From Eudromia elegans (Eukaryota; Chordata; Aves; Tinamiformes; Tinamidae), in assembly GCA_003342815.1 (NCBI GenBank), contig PTEX01000054.1:2513919-2577918 (forward strand): 64,000 bases of DNA, given 5' to 3'. The notes under the pieces were generated by a model. It saw only the letters and a program-made list of their open reading frames with translations, did no database searches and was not told the origin of the DNA. This document shows, in pieces, positions 1 to 13,800 of the stretch (positions are counted from its first letter, which is position 1; each line of letters starts with the position of its first letter). A program made the translations under genes and the position numbers.

Positions 1-944
1 CAAAAACCACTAAAGGGAGAAATCACCCGAGCAGGGCAACGCTGCTTATGTGGTGGGAGATTTTATTGGGAATTTTGTCCCACAAGATCCGAGATCCTTA
101 TGAGCATGGGCAGGTAATGCCACATGAAGATAAGGGATCAGTTTCGCTGTCTGTAGCTCGATAGATAACTTTGATGTGCAATGAGAAAGCAAACCAAATC
201 AATGTAAAAACGAATCGCGAGCACGGTGATAGGAGCACCCGGGTAGCAAAATCTCTAGATCGCTGTTAGGAAGGAACAGATAAAACTGCAGAAGATTCAT
301 CACGATACTACGCGGATCAGTCACTCCTAACATCAAATGGTGCAGACTGCAGACAGAGAGGGAAACGGGGAGGGCTGCGTCTATGCAGGTCAGCCATGTC
401 CCTCTCCATCCTGAAAACAGGATCGTTCCCAGTTCTACCTCTGGATGCTCCTCAATCTTTCTCGCATGATACCCGAGAGAGAGGGAATTATCTTGTCCTG
501 CCATCTATGGAGAACTGCACTTCCTTGTAGGTGAAATCTCTGCCTCTCAAAATCTCACTGCTTTATAGAGCGTTCAGCCCTACGACTTGATCAATACTGT
601 ATCTCGCTCCAATCTTTTTTAGGTTCAGGGTAATTACCACTCGGAGATATCTTGATGGTCAGGAAATAAAAATGAAACTCTATCCTGCAGGCGTTTCCAG
701 TGTATCTTCTCGATTACAGCGCTATTCCTAGACAGCTACTTAAAAACTTGGGTTTGACACTTTAACAAGAGTTGGATTAAAAGCTACTACCTGCTTCCTA
801 AGTGCCAGATGCCAAAGCTAAAAGCACGACATTTCCGTTTATGATAACTCTACCATTACAGTAAATACAGAGAATACAAGCAAGGCAACACCAAAGGATG
901 GTGCTGTCAATCCTAGTATCCCTTGTCCCCGACACGTCCTGGCT

Positions 945-1090
945 GCAAACTCTTCCGTCGGCTCCGTCCGCTATCCATTTTCCTGCCATCTCGCCGCTCC
1001 CCGTCCGACGGGAGCGCTGCGGAGCCGCGGCGCCCTGGTAAACGTTTCTCTTTTGCAGCTGAGAAGGAAGTTTTTTCTGGGAGGAATTCT
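945..1090. promoter_or_regulatory. Short CpG-rich patch in intron 2
   Basis: About 16 CpG in about 120 bases, including TCGCCGCTCCCCGTCCGACG and GGAGCCGCGGCGCC. Surroundings are AT-rich. No coding match was found on either strand. It could be an orphan island or regulatory element. Confidence 0.25.
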
Positions 1091-1458
1091 CGCAGCCTCT
1101 GGCCAGGTTTCCTACGCTGGCAGGGCCAAGCTAAGGGCCAGAATAAACACGCAGGGCTCACAAAGCGCTAAGTGGTCCCACGGGGAGGATCCGCGCTGAA
1201 CGCCCAGACAGACTTTCCTGATACACAGTCAGCGACTCCTTCCTCCAAATGAAGGTGCCAAAGAGCAGGGCTGAGAGCATTTTACTACCATCACTGAGGC
1301 TGGATTTGAAACAAAACATGAATCACGAAGTGCATTAGAATCGGCACCCAGTTTTAACACGAAAACTTCCTAGCAGTTCTTACAGAGAAAGCAGCACAAG
1401 AACAAATCTTTTGTGACAAACTCCCGAATTTCTGCAAATAGTTTCCTCCAAGCACCTC

Positions 1459-1510
1459 TGCACCTAATCTTTGCACCTAATCTCTGCACCTAATCTCTGC
1501 ACCTCATATT
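1459..1510. repeat. Tandem repeat, 13-bp unit x 4
   Basis: Four consecutive units TGCACCTAATCTT, TGCACCTAATCTC, TGCACCTAATCTC and TGCACCTCATATT, with a partial copy (GCACCTC) just before. The last unit has three changes. This is a small minisatellite. Confidence 0.9.
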
Positions 1511-2952
1511 TTTGGTAAATAGCAGAAAAATTACTTTACTCCGGCTCCAGTTGCTCACAAATTCCCGACACATATTCATGGCTTTAAATATTCAAAACCA
1601 CAATACATCCAGAACCTGACTGAAAGTACTAAGTTTACATCAGTCAACCATAACGCAATTTAAAGACTACTAACTTTTCAAGTTCTAAAAATTACCAGTT
1701 TCTTGGATTTTGTTTTCAAAGTACTGTCCTTGAAGAGGAACCAATCTCTGACTTCTACAACTCTCACTAATAGACCACGAACTCCTTGCTAATTAACACA
1801 TGTATGAGAAACACAACAGAAAAAGAAGTGCAGATGATGTTTTAAACGCACGGCAATTTACTGACTGGAGGACGCAGCTTGCTGCCATCCTACTCCATTT
1901 GAAAACAGCTTTTACAATGATCAGAGTAACATATATTGCTGCTAGCCCTTCATACAAACTCATTGTGTCATGTCACATAAAAACCTGGCAACTGCAGATA
2001 ACTTTAGAGAAATCTGTAGCTCTACAAAGAGCTGTCCACAAAAATCGCCTTGCTCATGCTGAAAAACATATGTCTTGCAACTGGAATACATCAGAAAAAC
2101 AAAATTTTGTAACTCAGCCCAGTTTAATATTATAGAAAATAAATATTGTTAGAAATGTATATGCTTTTCTTCTGAAAGTTATTTTAAAAGTGAAGTTTTA
2201 GATTACACTTTGACCTCTCCCAGTAGGGTTTTTATTGTAGGTCAAGGTTAAGGGCAACCCTACATCTAGTTTAATTTTTGGCTCGTTTTACCTCCTTCTC
2301 TCTTTATGCCTTTTAATACTAATCCAATGTTTAAAATCACCCTATGGCACATCTACCATCACTGCACAAGCAATAGATATACATCTCTAGGTAAACAACT
2401 TCTCTCCGTGAGAATTCTGGGAAGCTATTTCAGATTAAGTATACTTTTAAAGAATTGATAAGTGAAAAATCTTTGGATTAGAGAATTCCAATTACGGAGC
2501 AATTGTTTTCCTTTCTGGGAATTCGCTGGTACCAGTCGAGGTACTCCACCCAGCAGCTTTGGGAGTTGTCTTTTCTTACTTAGTCATCCTGCTTTGGAAG
2601 GCCTCCAAGCAAAGATCCCAACCTGCAGGACCCTGTTCTTAACAGATAAATGTCACGATTTTTATCCGCTATGCATCTTTTTTTCTTTCCGTCCACCCAC
2701 TGGTAGAAAGGTTAATATTTCCTTTTTATCTAATAAAAGTCACTTCAGTTCTCAGAAACAGATCTTCTTCACAGATTTAAATACCTTTCTTTTACTACAG
2801 CCCAAGAATGTTAAGCTTATAAGCTGAATTTATTGCAGCTGAAACATCAAGGTTTTTCACGCAATCTTTTATCAAGGAAGTACCATCCTGCTGTCAGCAC
2901 CACTTCTGTTTCCATATTACCGAACAGAAAACAGGATTTGTTCCTAAGTTAG

Positions 2953-2971
2953 AATAAATAAATAAATAAAA
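2953..2971. repeat. (AATA)n microsatellite
   Basis: AATAAATAAATAAATAAA in intron 2, between AT-rich flanks. Confidence 0.8.
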
Positions 2972-3563
2972 TGGTAGGGGGAGAAGCACAGCACAGTAGC
3001 CACAAACATAATTACTTACCTTTTAGAAACCCTGACGATTCAGTGACATTTCGAAGCCCATCTTTTAGCTTTAAATACTGTCAACACAACAGAATACGTG
3101 CAAGTTTTACTAACAGACCCTTCAATATTAGTGTGTCCAGGGGTCCTGAATAACTGAATTAAAACCTACGACATTTCAAGCACAACACATTTGTTTGCTG
3201 CTAACCCCTTTATTATCTCCTATAGTCAACAAACATAGCTGCTGAATGTGCTGGAGCTTAATCAATTCTGATGTTAAATTCTGATTCCTGGCATAAATTT
3301 GAAAGATCAGATTGAAAAATAGCAAATCCTAGAACAGACTAGGTTTTATAACACACTCGTCAACAAATAAATCTATCTCCAAGACTGGATTATTGGAATG
3401 CTAATTGCCAATTTTCCTCCTCTGCAAGCGAGAAGTCACTACATCGGAAAAATTAAATTATTAGTTTCAATAAATTTCAATAAAAATATTTTATTTCTCG
3501 ACAGCACAGATTTGGCAGTAAGATTTTCTTAGAACATCACGTGCACCTGATTGTGCCCGACTG

Positions 3564-3588
3564 AAAAAAGAAAGAAAGAAAAAAAGAA
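3564..3588. repeat. (AAAG)n purine tract
   Basis: AAAAAAGAAAGAAAGAA continuing as an A-rich run with one more G. A simple-sequence tract in intron 2. Confidence 0.75.
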
Positions 3589-5950
3589 ACCTGCAAGGTA
3601 AAAAGCAAATACTTATGAAAGGGGCATGCAACTAGCGCCAAAGTTTCAATCATAGACTACCCTATTTGGCAGCTGCAAGTCAGGACTTGTGAGTCCTTTT
3701 TTCTTCCTTCAAATCATCATGCTCCCTAAAGGAAGAAAGAAACGCAGAGATGCTGTGAGCGCTTAAGGGTTCTTAAAAGCTGCAGATGATGCTGTACCAG
3801 AGCACTTAGCCTTTACTCGTACTGACAAGGAAAAACACTTCCACAGAAAATGAAGTAATACAAAAACTATTAATGAGAATAATAAATTGCTCAGCGCTAA
3901 AAGTTTTGCTTTACTTTTTAGTTATGTTTTCCAAGTTTCACTTCCCTCAGCATCATACAGAGTCAAACGCAGATAAAAGGAGTCGGACATTTAAGAAGGG
4001 TATTTTTCTAAAATACACATTTTTAGAATGAGTCAGAAAACATAACAATACAAAACATAATGATATTAATAATGAAAACTTTTGAAAAAGTTGCCTAAGG
4101 TTTTCATTCTACACCTATGACAGAACAATCCCTTCTTCAAGCTTACAAAAATGAACGTATGATCAGATAAACAAAAGGTGGCAGAACATCGATACACCTG
4201 CATTTGCTTCTAAGAAGCAGTCAGACAATGCACACCTTGCCAACTAATCTACCTCCCCAAAACCCTTCAAGTCTTTCTAAAGCTACATGCACAAACCCTA
4301 CTATGTCTCTCTTCTCTTATCAAGAGAGGAAGGCAGAAATTTCTCTTTGCTCCAGAATTACCCTGCTTTGGAAAACAGCCCGGCGATACGTACTTCTGGA
4401 GCAGCAAGAGGCTTTGAGAGCCAAGTGCCCTGTGACGCACGCAGTCGAAGCTTTAGCGAGGCAAAACTGCATATTGAGAAGCTCTTTTCTGAGACTTGTC
4501 TTTAGGTCCATGCACACATTTGATCCTGAAAGCCACGTCCAGAGGAGGGATGTTGTCTGCTTTGCAATAAGTCCCAATATCAGTGCGGTTTGTAAGAGGA
4601 ACTCCTTTATATGTGTGTACACACATCTCCACTCACAGCTCATCTGCTCCAGCTTGCAGGCAAAGAAATGCAAGAGAAATTTAAGCAAGCAGTAAAAAAT
4701 CACAGGAGATTTTCTTCAATCAGTGTCTTGGGGAGGGGTTTTTTGGTCAATTAATCATTTTGGGGAGATCAGTGAGACATATCCTCCCCAAACGAGCAGG
4801 GAGGGACTCGGGGCTAAGGAGCCCCTCGAGATGCCAGCTGAGGACCCAGCTCGCCCACCCAACTCTCAACAAAGAACACAGCCAGCTCTAGCACTAATGA
4901 ACTGCAACTGTAAGTCTAAAGACATTCATTTTTGGTGGATATTACTGTTCAGCAGAGCTTGTCTTTATGTGCCACCATCCAGTGGGGAAGAAGACCTCAC
5001 AGCATTAAGCTCGCTAAGCTCCCGAGCAGGGGGAATTGCTGTTAAAGCGCTATTTAGACAGGCAGGCTTCTACGGAAGACTGCTACAGAGGCTCATCAAA
5101 CTCATTAAAACTAGCTCTAAATCCCAGGCTTGGGACCGTAATCCCTTTAAGAAACCTGCAGACTAGGCTAACAGAGTAAGATTCAGTAGTAACCGACCTG
5201 AAAAATGTATGAATTCTGTGCACTGTGCAGCCAGTATGTGCAGAGAATACACCGTGGATGGCTGCTGTTCAGAGATGTCACCACGGAAAGGCTTGATCCA
5301 TGCCGGGATCTTCTCACACTGAATTTAAACCCCACCAAAGAGCAAATTCGCAGAAAACCCTCACAGAGACATTGTGAGTTTGGCGGTGAGCACCCGAAGG
5401 GCTTTGGCTCGCAGCAACGCAAACAAAACATTAAGTGCTAACACAAGGAAAAATAAGCTAGATCAATCGCTGTCTCGGGGTGTTAATAATTTCTAAGCCC
5501 TCGGGAAGGTATTCTTGCCCTTCCTTCCTTCACAAACCCACGCGGAATGGCTCAATGTATTTGCTCCTCTTCCACTAACGAGCAGTAAACCTCCCACTTC
5601 AATGGTGCTCTGCTCCCAGCAACACTTACCTCCAAAGCTGCAGCTAATTGGGAAGAAATTCATTCCACATCATCACCCCCAATTTCCGTGGATTCAAAGA
5701 AACCACTAAAACACCTTTACTGCCAGGTTGCAACTCACTGCTCCAAGCAGTCTCCACCATCACCAAGCCAGTAAAGATATTTGATTTGGGGATTTTATTT
5801 TTTAAAGATGCATAACTTCTTTATATTCAAGTTACTTTCATTGTTCCAATGTATATTTTTTGAAAGGAGTCACGAGGAGTCACTCCTCTCACTGCCCAGA
5901 GCCCCAAAGCGAGGCCAAGGGTATCTTTAGAAATTAAGAAGTACTGTGGG

Positions 5951-6041
5951 AAAAAATATATATATAAAATATGTGCATATGTGTGTATATATATGTATAT
6001 ATAAAAATATATATAAATATGTAGCATATATATAAATAAAA
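5951..6041. repeat. AT-rich microsatellite, (TA)n with (TG)n interruptions
   Basis: Alternating TATATA runs, a TGTGTGTATATATA stretch and A-rich interruptions over about 90 bases. Length is probably variable between individuals. Confidence 0.85.
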
Positions 6042-6049
6042 TCACAGAG

Positions 6050-6250
6050 CGGGGAGGTTGCAAGACGGCACCAGCGAGGTTTTTCTCTATCACATATTCC
6101 CGGCTGCCCTGGACACACCATCCTCCTGTCGGTGCACGCTCCCAAAGCGGAAGCTCCGGGATCGTGGGCGCTTCCCGAGCTTTTCCCTGGCAGGCGGCAG
6201 CGGCTCCGCTGCGTGACTAGCACCCGCCACCCAAGGTGGCTGCGCAGTTG
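6050..6250. promoter_or_regulatory. Short CpG-rich patch beside an (AT)n tract
   Basis: A CpG-rich segment (CGGCAGCGGCTCCGCTGCG, CCGGGATCGTGGGCG) begins right after an AT-rich microsatellite at 5951-6041. The sharp composition step is visible. No gene is recognised. Function unknown. Confidence 0.25.
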
Positions 6251-6316
6251 GTACAGCGAGAGCTTGTAAGGCACTTTAAGAACCCGCGGGATGAAAAGGA
6301 CTCTATAAACGTAGGA

Positions 6317-6330
6317 TATTATTATTATTA
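6317..6330. repeat. (ATT)n microsatellite, short
   Basis: ATATTATTATTATTA just downstream of the CpG-rich patch at 6050-6250. Confidence 0.7.
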
Positions 6331-7202
6331 AACTAGTGATCTGACAAGAAGAGACAGCTTTTCAAATCCGTACAACAGCTTGAGCTGAAGAGATCAGGGA
6401 GTCCAATTTGAAAAAATAATAATTTGAAATGAATTTGAGGATTAGAAGTGGCAGCTCTTTTGTGGATTCGCCATGGCAGGTAAATTTAGTAGGCTACTTT
6501 AATTTCTCATCGTTTTAACTCTTGGCAATGTCCTGTGCATTGAATCTGACAGAGAGACAGAGTGTTTGAAGCTGTCGTGGCTGCGTTTTTGGCTCCCAAT
6601 TTTACAATCAGTGTTTGAATCTGCTGCTACAACTCTGGATGCGAAGATCAGAGGCTTATCAAAGAGGCATCCATTTCAAAGACAAGCGGTAGCTTTTACT
6701 TCATTCCTTCAATGCTTAAAATTCCTGAAAAAAAGTAGATGAGTGCCCCACAAAACAGGTCTGAAGGAAAGCTCGCTATCACCTGCAAACCTATTTTAGT
6801 ATTAATTTTTAAAGAATCTATTTTGGGCTCAGGTAAAATGTGTGTATTTAGCAGAGATAATCCTCTCAACAGGTGAGCTTAATATATCCCTTTCCCTGTA
6901 ACTGAAAGCACATTTTTAAGCAGGCTTATTGCTTTATCAAGCATTAATTAAAGAACTACTTCAGTCAGTTACCCACGTTCTTCTTTGGACTAAGGACACC
7001 TTCCCTTTCCTTAACAAAGTGTCCCCTCATTTCCTTGCTCCGGCCTCACGGATGAACCCCATAAGCGATAATCCATTTGCAACGAGGCAGAGCACTTTGC
7101 AATCACAGCAAGCAGCAAGGAGAGCAATGCTGCCACAAAAGACTGGCTTAACCTTGCTGTTACCACCTCCCTTCCAGCCAGAGATGTTTTTCCTTGGATG
7201 GA

Positions 7203-7865
7203 TATAGAAGCCACCACGGCTTTGCCCGGCCCCAAGCCCCGAGTCCTGTGCCGACTCCAATCGCTTTCTGCCAGAAAGCGAGACCCTTGTGCAGGGCTTT
7301 GATTGCTACCAAGTGCCCCAAGGATGTGCAGGGCTGATCGGGTCTGGGCAGCCCCGTGCTGAACGGGGTCACGGTCCCCTCCACCCCGGCGGGTGCTGCT
7401 GCAGCTCGTGCTGCTGCTGGATGAACTAAGGCAGCTCCTGATGTTGATGGGGAGCACAGGAGTGCCTCCCAAGCCCACCTCCAGCTGCAGTCTCCAGCAC
7501 CAGCCCCGCGATTCTTTCCCTGCTCTTCAGCACCAGGAACCAGAGGCAACACAGGAAAAGCAGCGACGCGCTCAGCTGCCTGATGGAGCCTCTCAAGATC
7601 CAGCACGGAGAGCCTGGGATGCAGCACGGGGCCGAGCTAGCAGGGGAGGGAGCCGCACGTTCCCGCCAGCACCAAGCCACGGCCGAGAGCACGGGCAGAG
7701 CGGCAGCCTTAGCAAAGTCGCGCTGCAGGTAGAGACATGCCCCAAAGTGCACCGAAAGTGCACGGCAGCTCAGCAGATCGCTCCCGACCACCGCGGCGGC
7801 GGTGGCGAAGCCTCAGCGCGGTTCAGCGCTTGTGAAGAGCCCTCCCAGCACAATCTGTCATTAGC
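7203..7865. promoter_or_regulatory. GC- and CpG-rich block in intron 2
   Basis: About 660 bases clearly richer in G+C and CpG than their surroundings, including CACCGCGGCGGCGGTGG near 7790-7806 and CTG-rich sequence at 7393-7420. It is open on both strands, which explains the overlapping open frames of 121-167 codons here, but none of their products is recognisable. It may be an intronic CpG island, enhancer or diverged GC-rich repeat. Confidence 0.3.
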
Positions 7866-10800
7866 TAAAAGCGTCGTGGTTTCAAAGGAGCTTTGAAAAC
7901 TCCGTCCTGTGCAGGAGTCGCTCTCCTCTCGGGACGGCTCATTTATCAGCCTTCACTCCACGCTCAGCACGGGCTCCACAGATATCCCGCTCATTAAGAG
8001 ACCGGGGTTTTCCCCTCCACCTTCACACAAACTACGGAATTGAAGCACGAGCACCTGAGCGTTTGCATTTCTGCTGGGCAATGCTGAGGAACCAGAGAGC
8101 AGCTTTACAATCCTCTAAACCACAGTTACCTATCCAGTAGGAAGCAAACTCAAAATATTTAGGGAAAAAAACAACAGGTGTTTTCACAAGCTGGGATGAT
8201 GCTACATCTACATTAGTCAATTTAAACAACTCGGTATTTTTTGTTTCTGTCTGCAGAAGAACTGAAGCAGGCAGAGAATCACAAGAAAAACAGAAATACA
8301 AAGTCTATTTTAATTAGAAGTCCATATGCTCAAGCTTGCTCCAAAGAGCTTTAATCCTAAGAGCTGTAATGGTGAACTAGTCAGATCCAGCCCCGGCATT
8401 AAGGCAAGCAAACGAGACCAGCAAAACCTGAGCATTCAGCTAACCTCCGAGCCAGAATACGAGGGTCACAAATCAGGGAGAACCCAAGCAGCCAACGTAG
8501 CAATATTAGATTTACACGCTCACTTCCAAGCTGCGAGCAGGAGCATTCTTGCAAAATCCCAGCCCTATCTTAACTGCTAAGTATGGGTCTAGTGCACAGC
8601 TTCCAAGAATAACTTTCCAAAAAGGAAAAAAAAAAAAAAGTCGCTATATATTCAATACATAAATAACTACCTCCGCAGTTATAAACAAGCAGAAATATAG
8701 CCATAAATAAGTATTAGTGCTTCAGAAATTGTGAAACCACAACTTTATGGTTTTTAAACACAGACAAGGTGGAAGCATGAATGGTAGCAATGTATTTCCC
8801 ATGAAGGCTTTCAAGTGGATGAGAAATAGAGAAGCTGGAATCTCACTAACTACAGTTGCATTAAATTATTCCATCTGCAAGTCCATTAAAAATGTAAAGG
8901 GTTTTGTATGGCTTTTATATTTATTGGGTGGGTTTATTCTTATGTGAGTCATACATATTTATTAACAGAGTCCAGATAATGGTTATTAATAAAACTTCTT
9001 TTATTTGCATACTGTCTTGATGCTGGTCTAAATATTTATAACATGGCTATAAAAAAAAATTCAAAAAATTAACAATGGCCACAGGGATAAATCAGAACTT
9101 CACTTTTTTGGGTACTTCTTGATTACTTTTTCTTCTAAATGGAAAAAAATGGTATAACCATTTATTTTTAAAGTCTAAAACATGCTAATTTTCCTACAGA
9201 TTTAAAATACAATTTCTATTTAGGAACTAAGATGAAATTCAGAACTAAAACAAACTAGTTTTTATAATGGAGAAAATATATATATTTCTCCACATAATTA
9301 TGAACAGTAACAAAAGCTCAGTATTAAAATAGGTTCACTGAATCCCTGGAATTGTGCCTGCCAACTAAAACACCTACTATGAATTTAGTAATGGGTTATG
9401 CAAACATAAATTACAAGGCCAGACATTTTAAAAGGAAAAAAAAGTTGATTTATTGTCACATTGGAGACACGGCAGGATAGAAGCACAATTTTATTTTTCC
9501 ATATATTCATCAACACTGCAGATGTGTTAATGCAAAAAGAATTCTAAAATAAAAATTATTCTCAACTGCTCCCATTCTCATATGTTATTTCGTTTACTTA
9601 AAAGCAGTTACCAGGAAGCCAGGTTTTCTTGTTGTTGTTAAGTGAGCAAAACATACTTACAATTTGTGGACGCAAAATCATTTTAACAGCATATTACAAA
9701 TATTTCTCTTCCTAAACCTTTGGCCCAACATTTCATCCAAACCTGACCATAAGAGAGCAAGCCTGCAGAAAGTTTATTAAATGACACTATTATTTTAAAT
9801 AGAAAAAGCTTACAACTATAATCTGTACCCCAGTCATGTTGCTTGTGAGCATTTTCCCTTACCTTATTAATTGTTTCTGCTCTCGTTTCAAGCAGATCCA
9901 ACTTTTCACTTATCCATTGTCAGAACAATGAAAAGAATCTCCTGTAACGGGCAACTGTTATTAAAGGAGTTATTCCTGACAACATAATAATTTTAATGAG
10001 AACAACATGTTCCTTTAATTACACCTGAATGACTTTGAGGTGGTCCAGGGGATGAACTGGAGGAGATTTACAGCGTATTTGTTCACCAAGTAAAAAGGGA
10101 AAAGGACTAATTGAAGAGGTTTAATCATTTCTTGTAAATATGCCGAGGAAGGAAGGACAGGCACCGTGCTCGCCTGCTATTTTTGTATGTTTAGTCTTGA
10201 AAAAAGTCAAACGAACATTTAAACAGCTTAAAGCAAATTTAGGAATTGAACTTTAGGTTCAGTTTAAGATTTCTCAGCCTTATTTTTGTGTGATCTATAT
10301 ATACATTCCCTGTTCCACACTTACTTTTATAAATAGCATAACGCAGGGCATAAGAATGGCTGTTAATTGTCGGTAGAGCAGTGAGAAAAATCTCAGCTAT
10401 TTCAACTAAGTGAATCCAAACATTTTCCCTTAAAAGCGACACAGACAGTCAGTGATGCACTCATTTAATCACGTTACCCTTCTTAACGTGCATTTCTTTA
10501 AACTACACCCGTTCCTCAGGAGGAAGGATGACAAACGCCCTGTGAGATGGAGGGTTTTTTCCTTCACCTTCAAGCTCTGACCTTGCAAATGTCCTGCTCT
10601 CAACCCCACACTCCCCAAACCCCCTAACCCGGTCGCTCCTTCTGGCCATGGTCCAAATGGGTCACTCCTAGAAAGTTCAAGCAACAGCAAATACCAGGCA
10701 AAGGAGAAAAAAAGAGTCTTAATTCATTCTTAATGACAGCAGAAATTCATAGTTGCACTGAATATCTAAAGAAGAGGCTAATCTGTAAATATTTGCTTAC

Positions 10801-13800
10801 AAGTGTTTTCCTTTGTAAACCCCAGTAATACCAAAAAGGTTAAAAAAACCCCCATCTCACTCTTCCCCTTTACTGTAATGGAAAATACAGCCCTCTTGAC
10901 ATCACTGAAATCTCATACCTGCAAGTGATGTTGCTAGAAGAAAAATGCATTCCTCACTTGTCGAGCATGTTTAAGCAGAGAAAAACGCTTAAACAGAGCA
11001 AATAAAAGAGCACGCGACTTTACAGCAATTAACTTCTTGGGCCACTGTTGCCCATTTGGCTGGGCAGAAGTATCTCCTCCTTAAGTAATTTTTAACTCTT
11101 CAATAAAATAACATACATAACTGCAGTTTTAAGGAGAAGTTTTTGAAGGGCACATATTGTAAAAAAACCTGATTTACAAATGTTTTTAGAGAGAAAAAGT
11201 GCTTTCTGTATAAGCATTTTCACACAGTCCTGCTGCCTCCCAATAGCTCTGCAAGGAGCTGCCCCAGCTGCCCAGGTATCACCCCTGCTGCCACCCCCTT
11301 CCTCCTGCAAAAAGTGGCCTCACAGGCTTTGGGACAGGAACCCGGTGCTGAAGATGCAGCAGATTCTCTGAACCCAGGTCACCAGTTCAATGGTTCAACG
11401 AGCAAACTGAGCCAGCGCTCACGAAGGGGAAAAGCAAAATAAACCAGTTACGCTGCAGCAATCGTGTTCAAAGCTAAGTGCAACACTCCGAAAATGTACC
11501 AGGTAGGCAAGGCAAGGAAAGCATAAGAATTAAGGGCTTACACGTGCTAAAAATGTTTATTTCTGGCTTGGCTGTGCTGTTCCCCCAAATTCTGGGCTGC
11601 AGCAAGCCTCGCTGCTGGCATTGAGCAATGTGTGCACAGCAAACAGCGGGGGAAATGCCATCTGCCAGGGACCCTGCTTTAGCTGGCCGGGGGTGACAAA
11701 GACCTTTTTTTTTCCCCCCTTTTAATAACATCTAGTAATTATAGCAGTGAGAATAGGCAATGTGCAGAAAAAATGGAGGTGGGTTTTACGAGAATCCAAG
11801 AAAAATACGACTGTGAATTAAAATTCTTTTACTGTCCCCTCACTTCCAATAAAGTAAAGAGGCAGCAAGAGATCGTAACACAGAAGAGCACGTCAGAAAC
11901 ACTGATGTTTTTCCCATTAAGAATTAGGATAGACAGAAGTCCAGTACATGTGAAGTAATGACAACAAAATTATTAAGAGCTGTTGAATAAGGGATCTCCA
12001 CGATAAGGTTAGATAGGAAATGAATGACTCCATACAACTAATTTTTAAACAGTATTTTAAAACACGGAGCTATATTATAGTAGTTTACTGCAAAAAGTTA
12101 GAATAGCATACTGTGCCATTAACTTCTGTAAAAAGAGGCCTGTGGAGGGCAAATGATGACAAACATCGTCTCTATTGCAAACTGAACCTCTTCAGAAAAT
12201 GGTAATATTCCATTTAAAAAAAAAAAAAGGGCATGGCACCTAAATATCGCTCTGGTAAAGCACAGAGGTATTTGGGTTGGTTTCAAACCTGCATGGTAAA
12301 CCATAGTTTTGATTTTTAGAGAAGGAAATTGTTATGTTTTAAAGCAATGTAGAGAGTATCTTATGCTTTTAATTATAAATTAAAATTTTAAATTAGATTT
12401 TAAATATATTAGGAATCTTAGTACTAAAGAGAACTTAATAGAACTTATGAAATACTGAAAATTACATTTGAGTCATAGAAAATTAACAAAATAATCTCTT
12501 TTTGAACAAACTATTATCTGAAAATGCATTTTTTTCTTACCAAAAACTCATAAATTCTCCTTTTCAAAGTCAGAGAGAATAAAGGGGAAAAACAAAAAAG
12601 CAGAACTTCAGCCGCATCTCTTGTCCTCATCTTTTTCCCCCAAATACTTCAAGTAACAAAGTCTGGGAAGACACAGAAACGTGGGGGTTTTTTCTGCTTT
12701 ACTCCATGCCATGGACATTTGCTATTCACAAATCACGTTAACTCTTTTTAGTTCCATACTACCCTAGCTAACTTTTACATAACGTGATTAACTTCATCCA
12801 TACTTGAGACCCGAACTAAAAAACAAACAAATACATAAATAAAATGAAAAAGAAATACGGAAAAAGCCCCAAGCTGCCAGGGGAGGGAAGGAAAGCCCAC
12901 GTCGGCACCCACAGCCGCTGGTGCATTGAGAAAATGAAAAAGCAGGAGGAGAACAACCCAGCTCTAGATGGCAGCAAATCGATAGCCACCCCTGTGCACA
13001 CAGAGGCCAAGAGCACCTACGAGTTCCAAACCAGCCTGTGCGTTTTCTCTCCTTTTCCTGGGCACGTTATTATTTTTGTTGACCAGAGGCAGCTGCAGAG
13101 CCACGTCCGGGGCAGGGTACAAGTCACTACCCAACATTCAGGACCAACAGCCATACCTACTTCAATAATTAATTCAACTAATGGATTTAATAGTTAATTA
13201 AACCTTCTTTTCTAACCTGCAGTTGATTATCTTTTGCTGTAGAGACTGAGCAACTCAACAGGACCCTCCATAACCATAGGAGAGTAAGATTTGAAGAACT
13301 TTATATCAAAAAAGAGAGCCTTTACTTAAGAGCTGTGCTCATTTCCTTCACTAAGTTACAAAGTAACTTTAATATTGCATTTGGGGGGAAAAAAGCATGA
13401 AACTAGGGAACACATCACTCTGCTAGGAAGCTGCATGCAGAACTCTACTACTTGCACAGGCCACGTCCGGCCCGGCCCGGCTGCCTTCGTGGTGGCAGCG
13501 GCCCGGCCGTCGGGAAGAGCCCCTGCATTTATTTACACAAGCGCTCAGGGTCGGCAGGAGCCACTGCAATCACAGGCTCGTTTATTTTGCTTTCTGGCAC
13601 CTTCTAATATTCCATTTTCCGGCCCATTTTGAAGCTATTTCCTTGGAGAATGTCCTTGCGCTGCCGGAGCTTAAAGGTTCCCCTGCGTCCTTCCCCAACT
13701 CCGCAGATCCAATCTGGATCAGTTTTACAAAACACAGATGTCAATTTTAGCACTTAAGGGTAATCTCGACCTCGTAAGGCTCCCGATACGAGTGTATTTG

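Noticed and set aside
6227..6250. CTCF site at CCACCCAAGGTGGCTGC
   Set aside because: The spacing between CCAC and GGTGGC is longer than in the CTCF core, so the match is poor.
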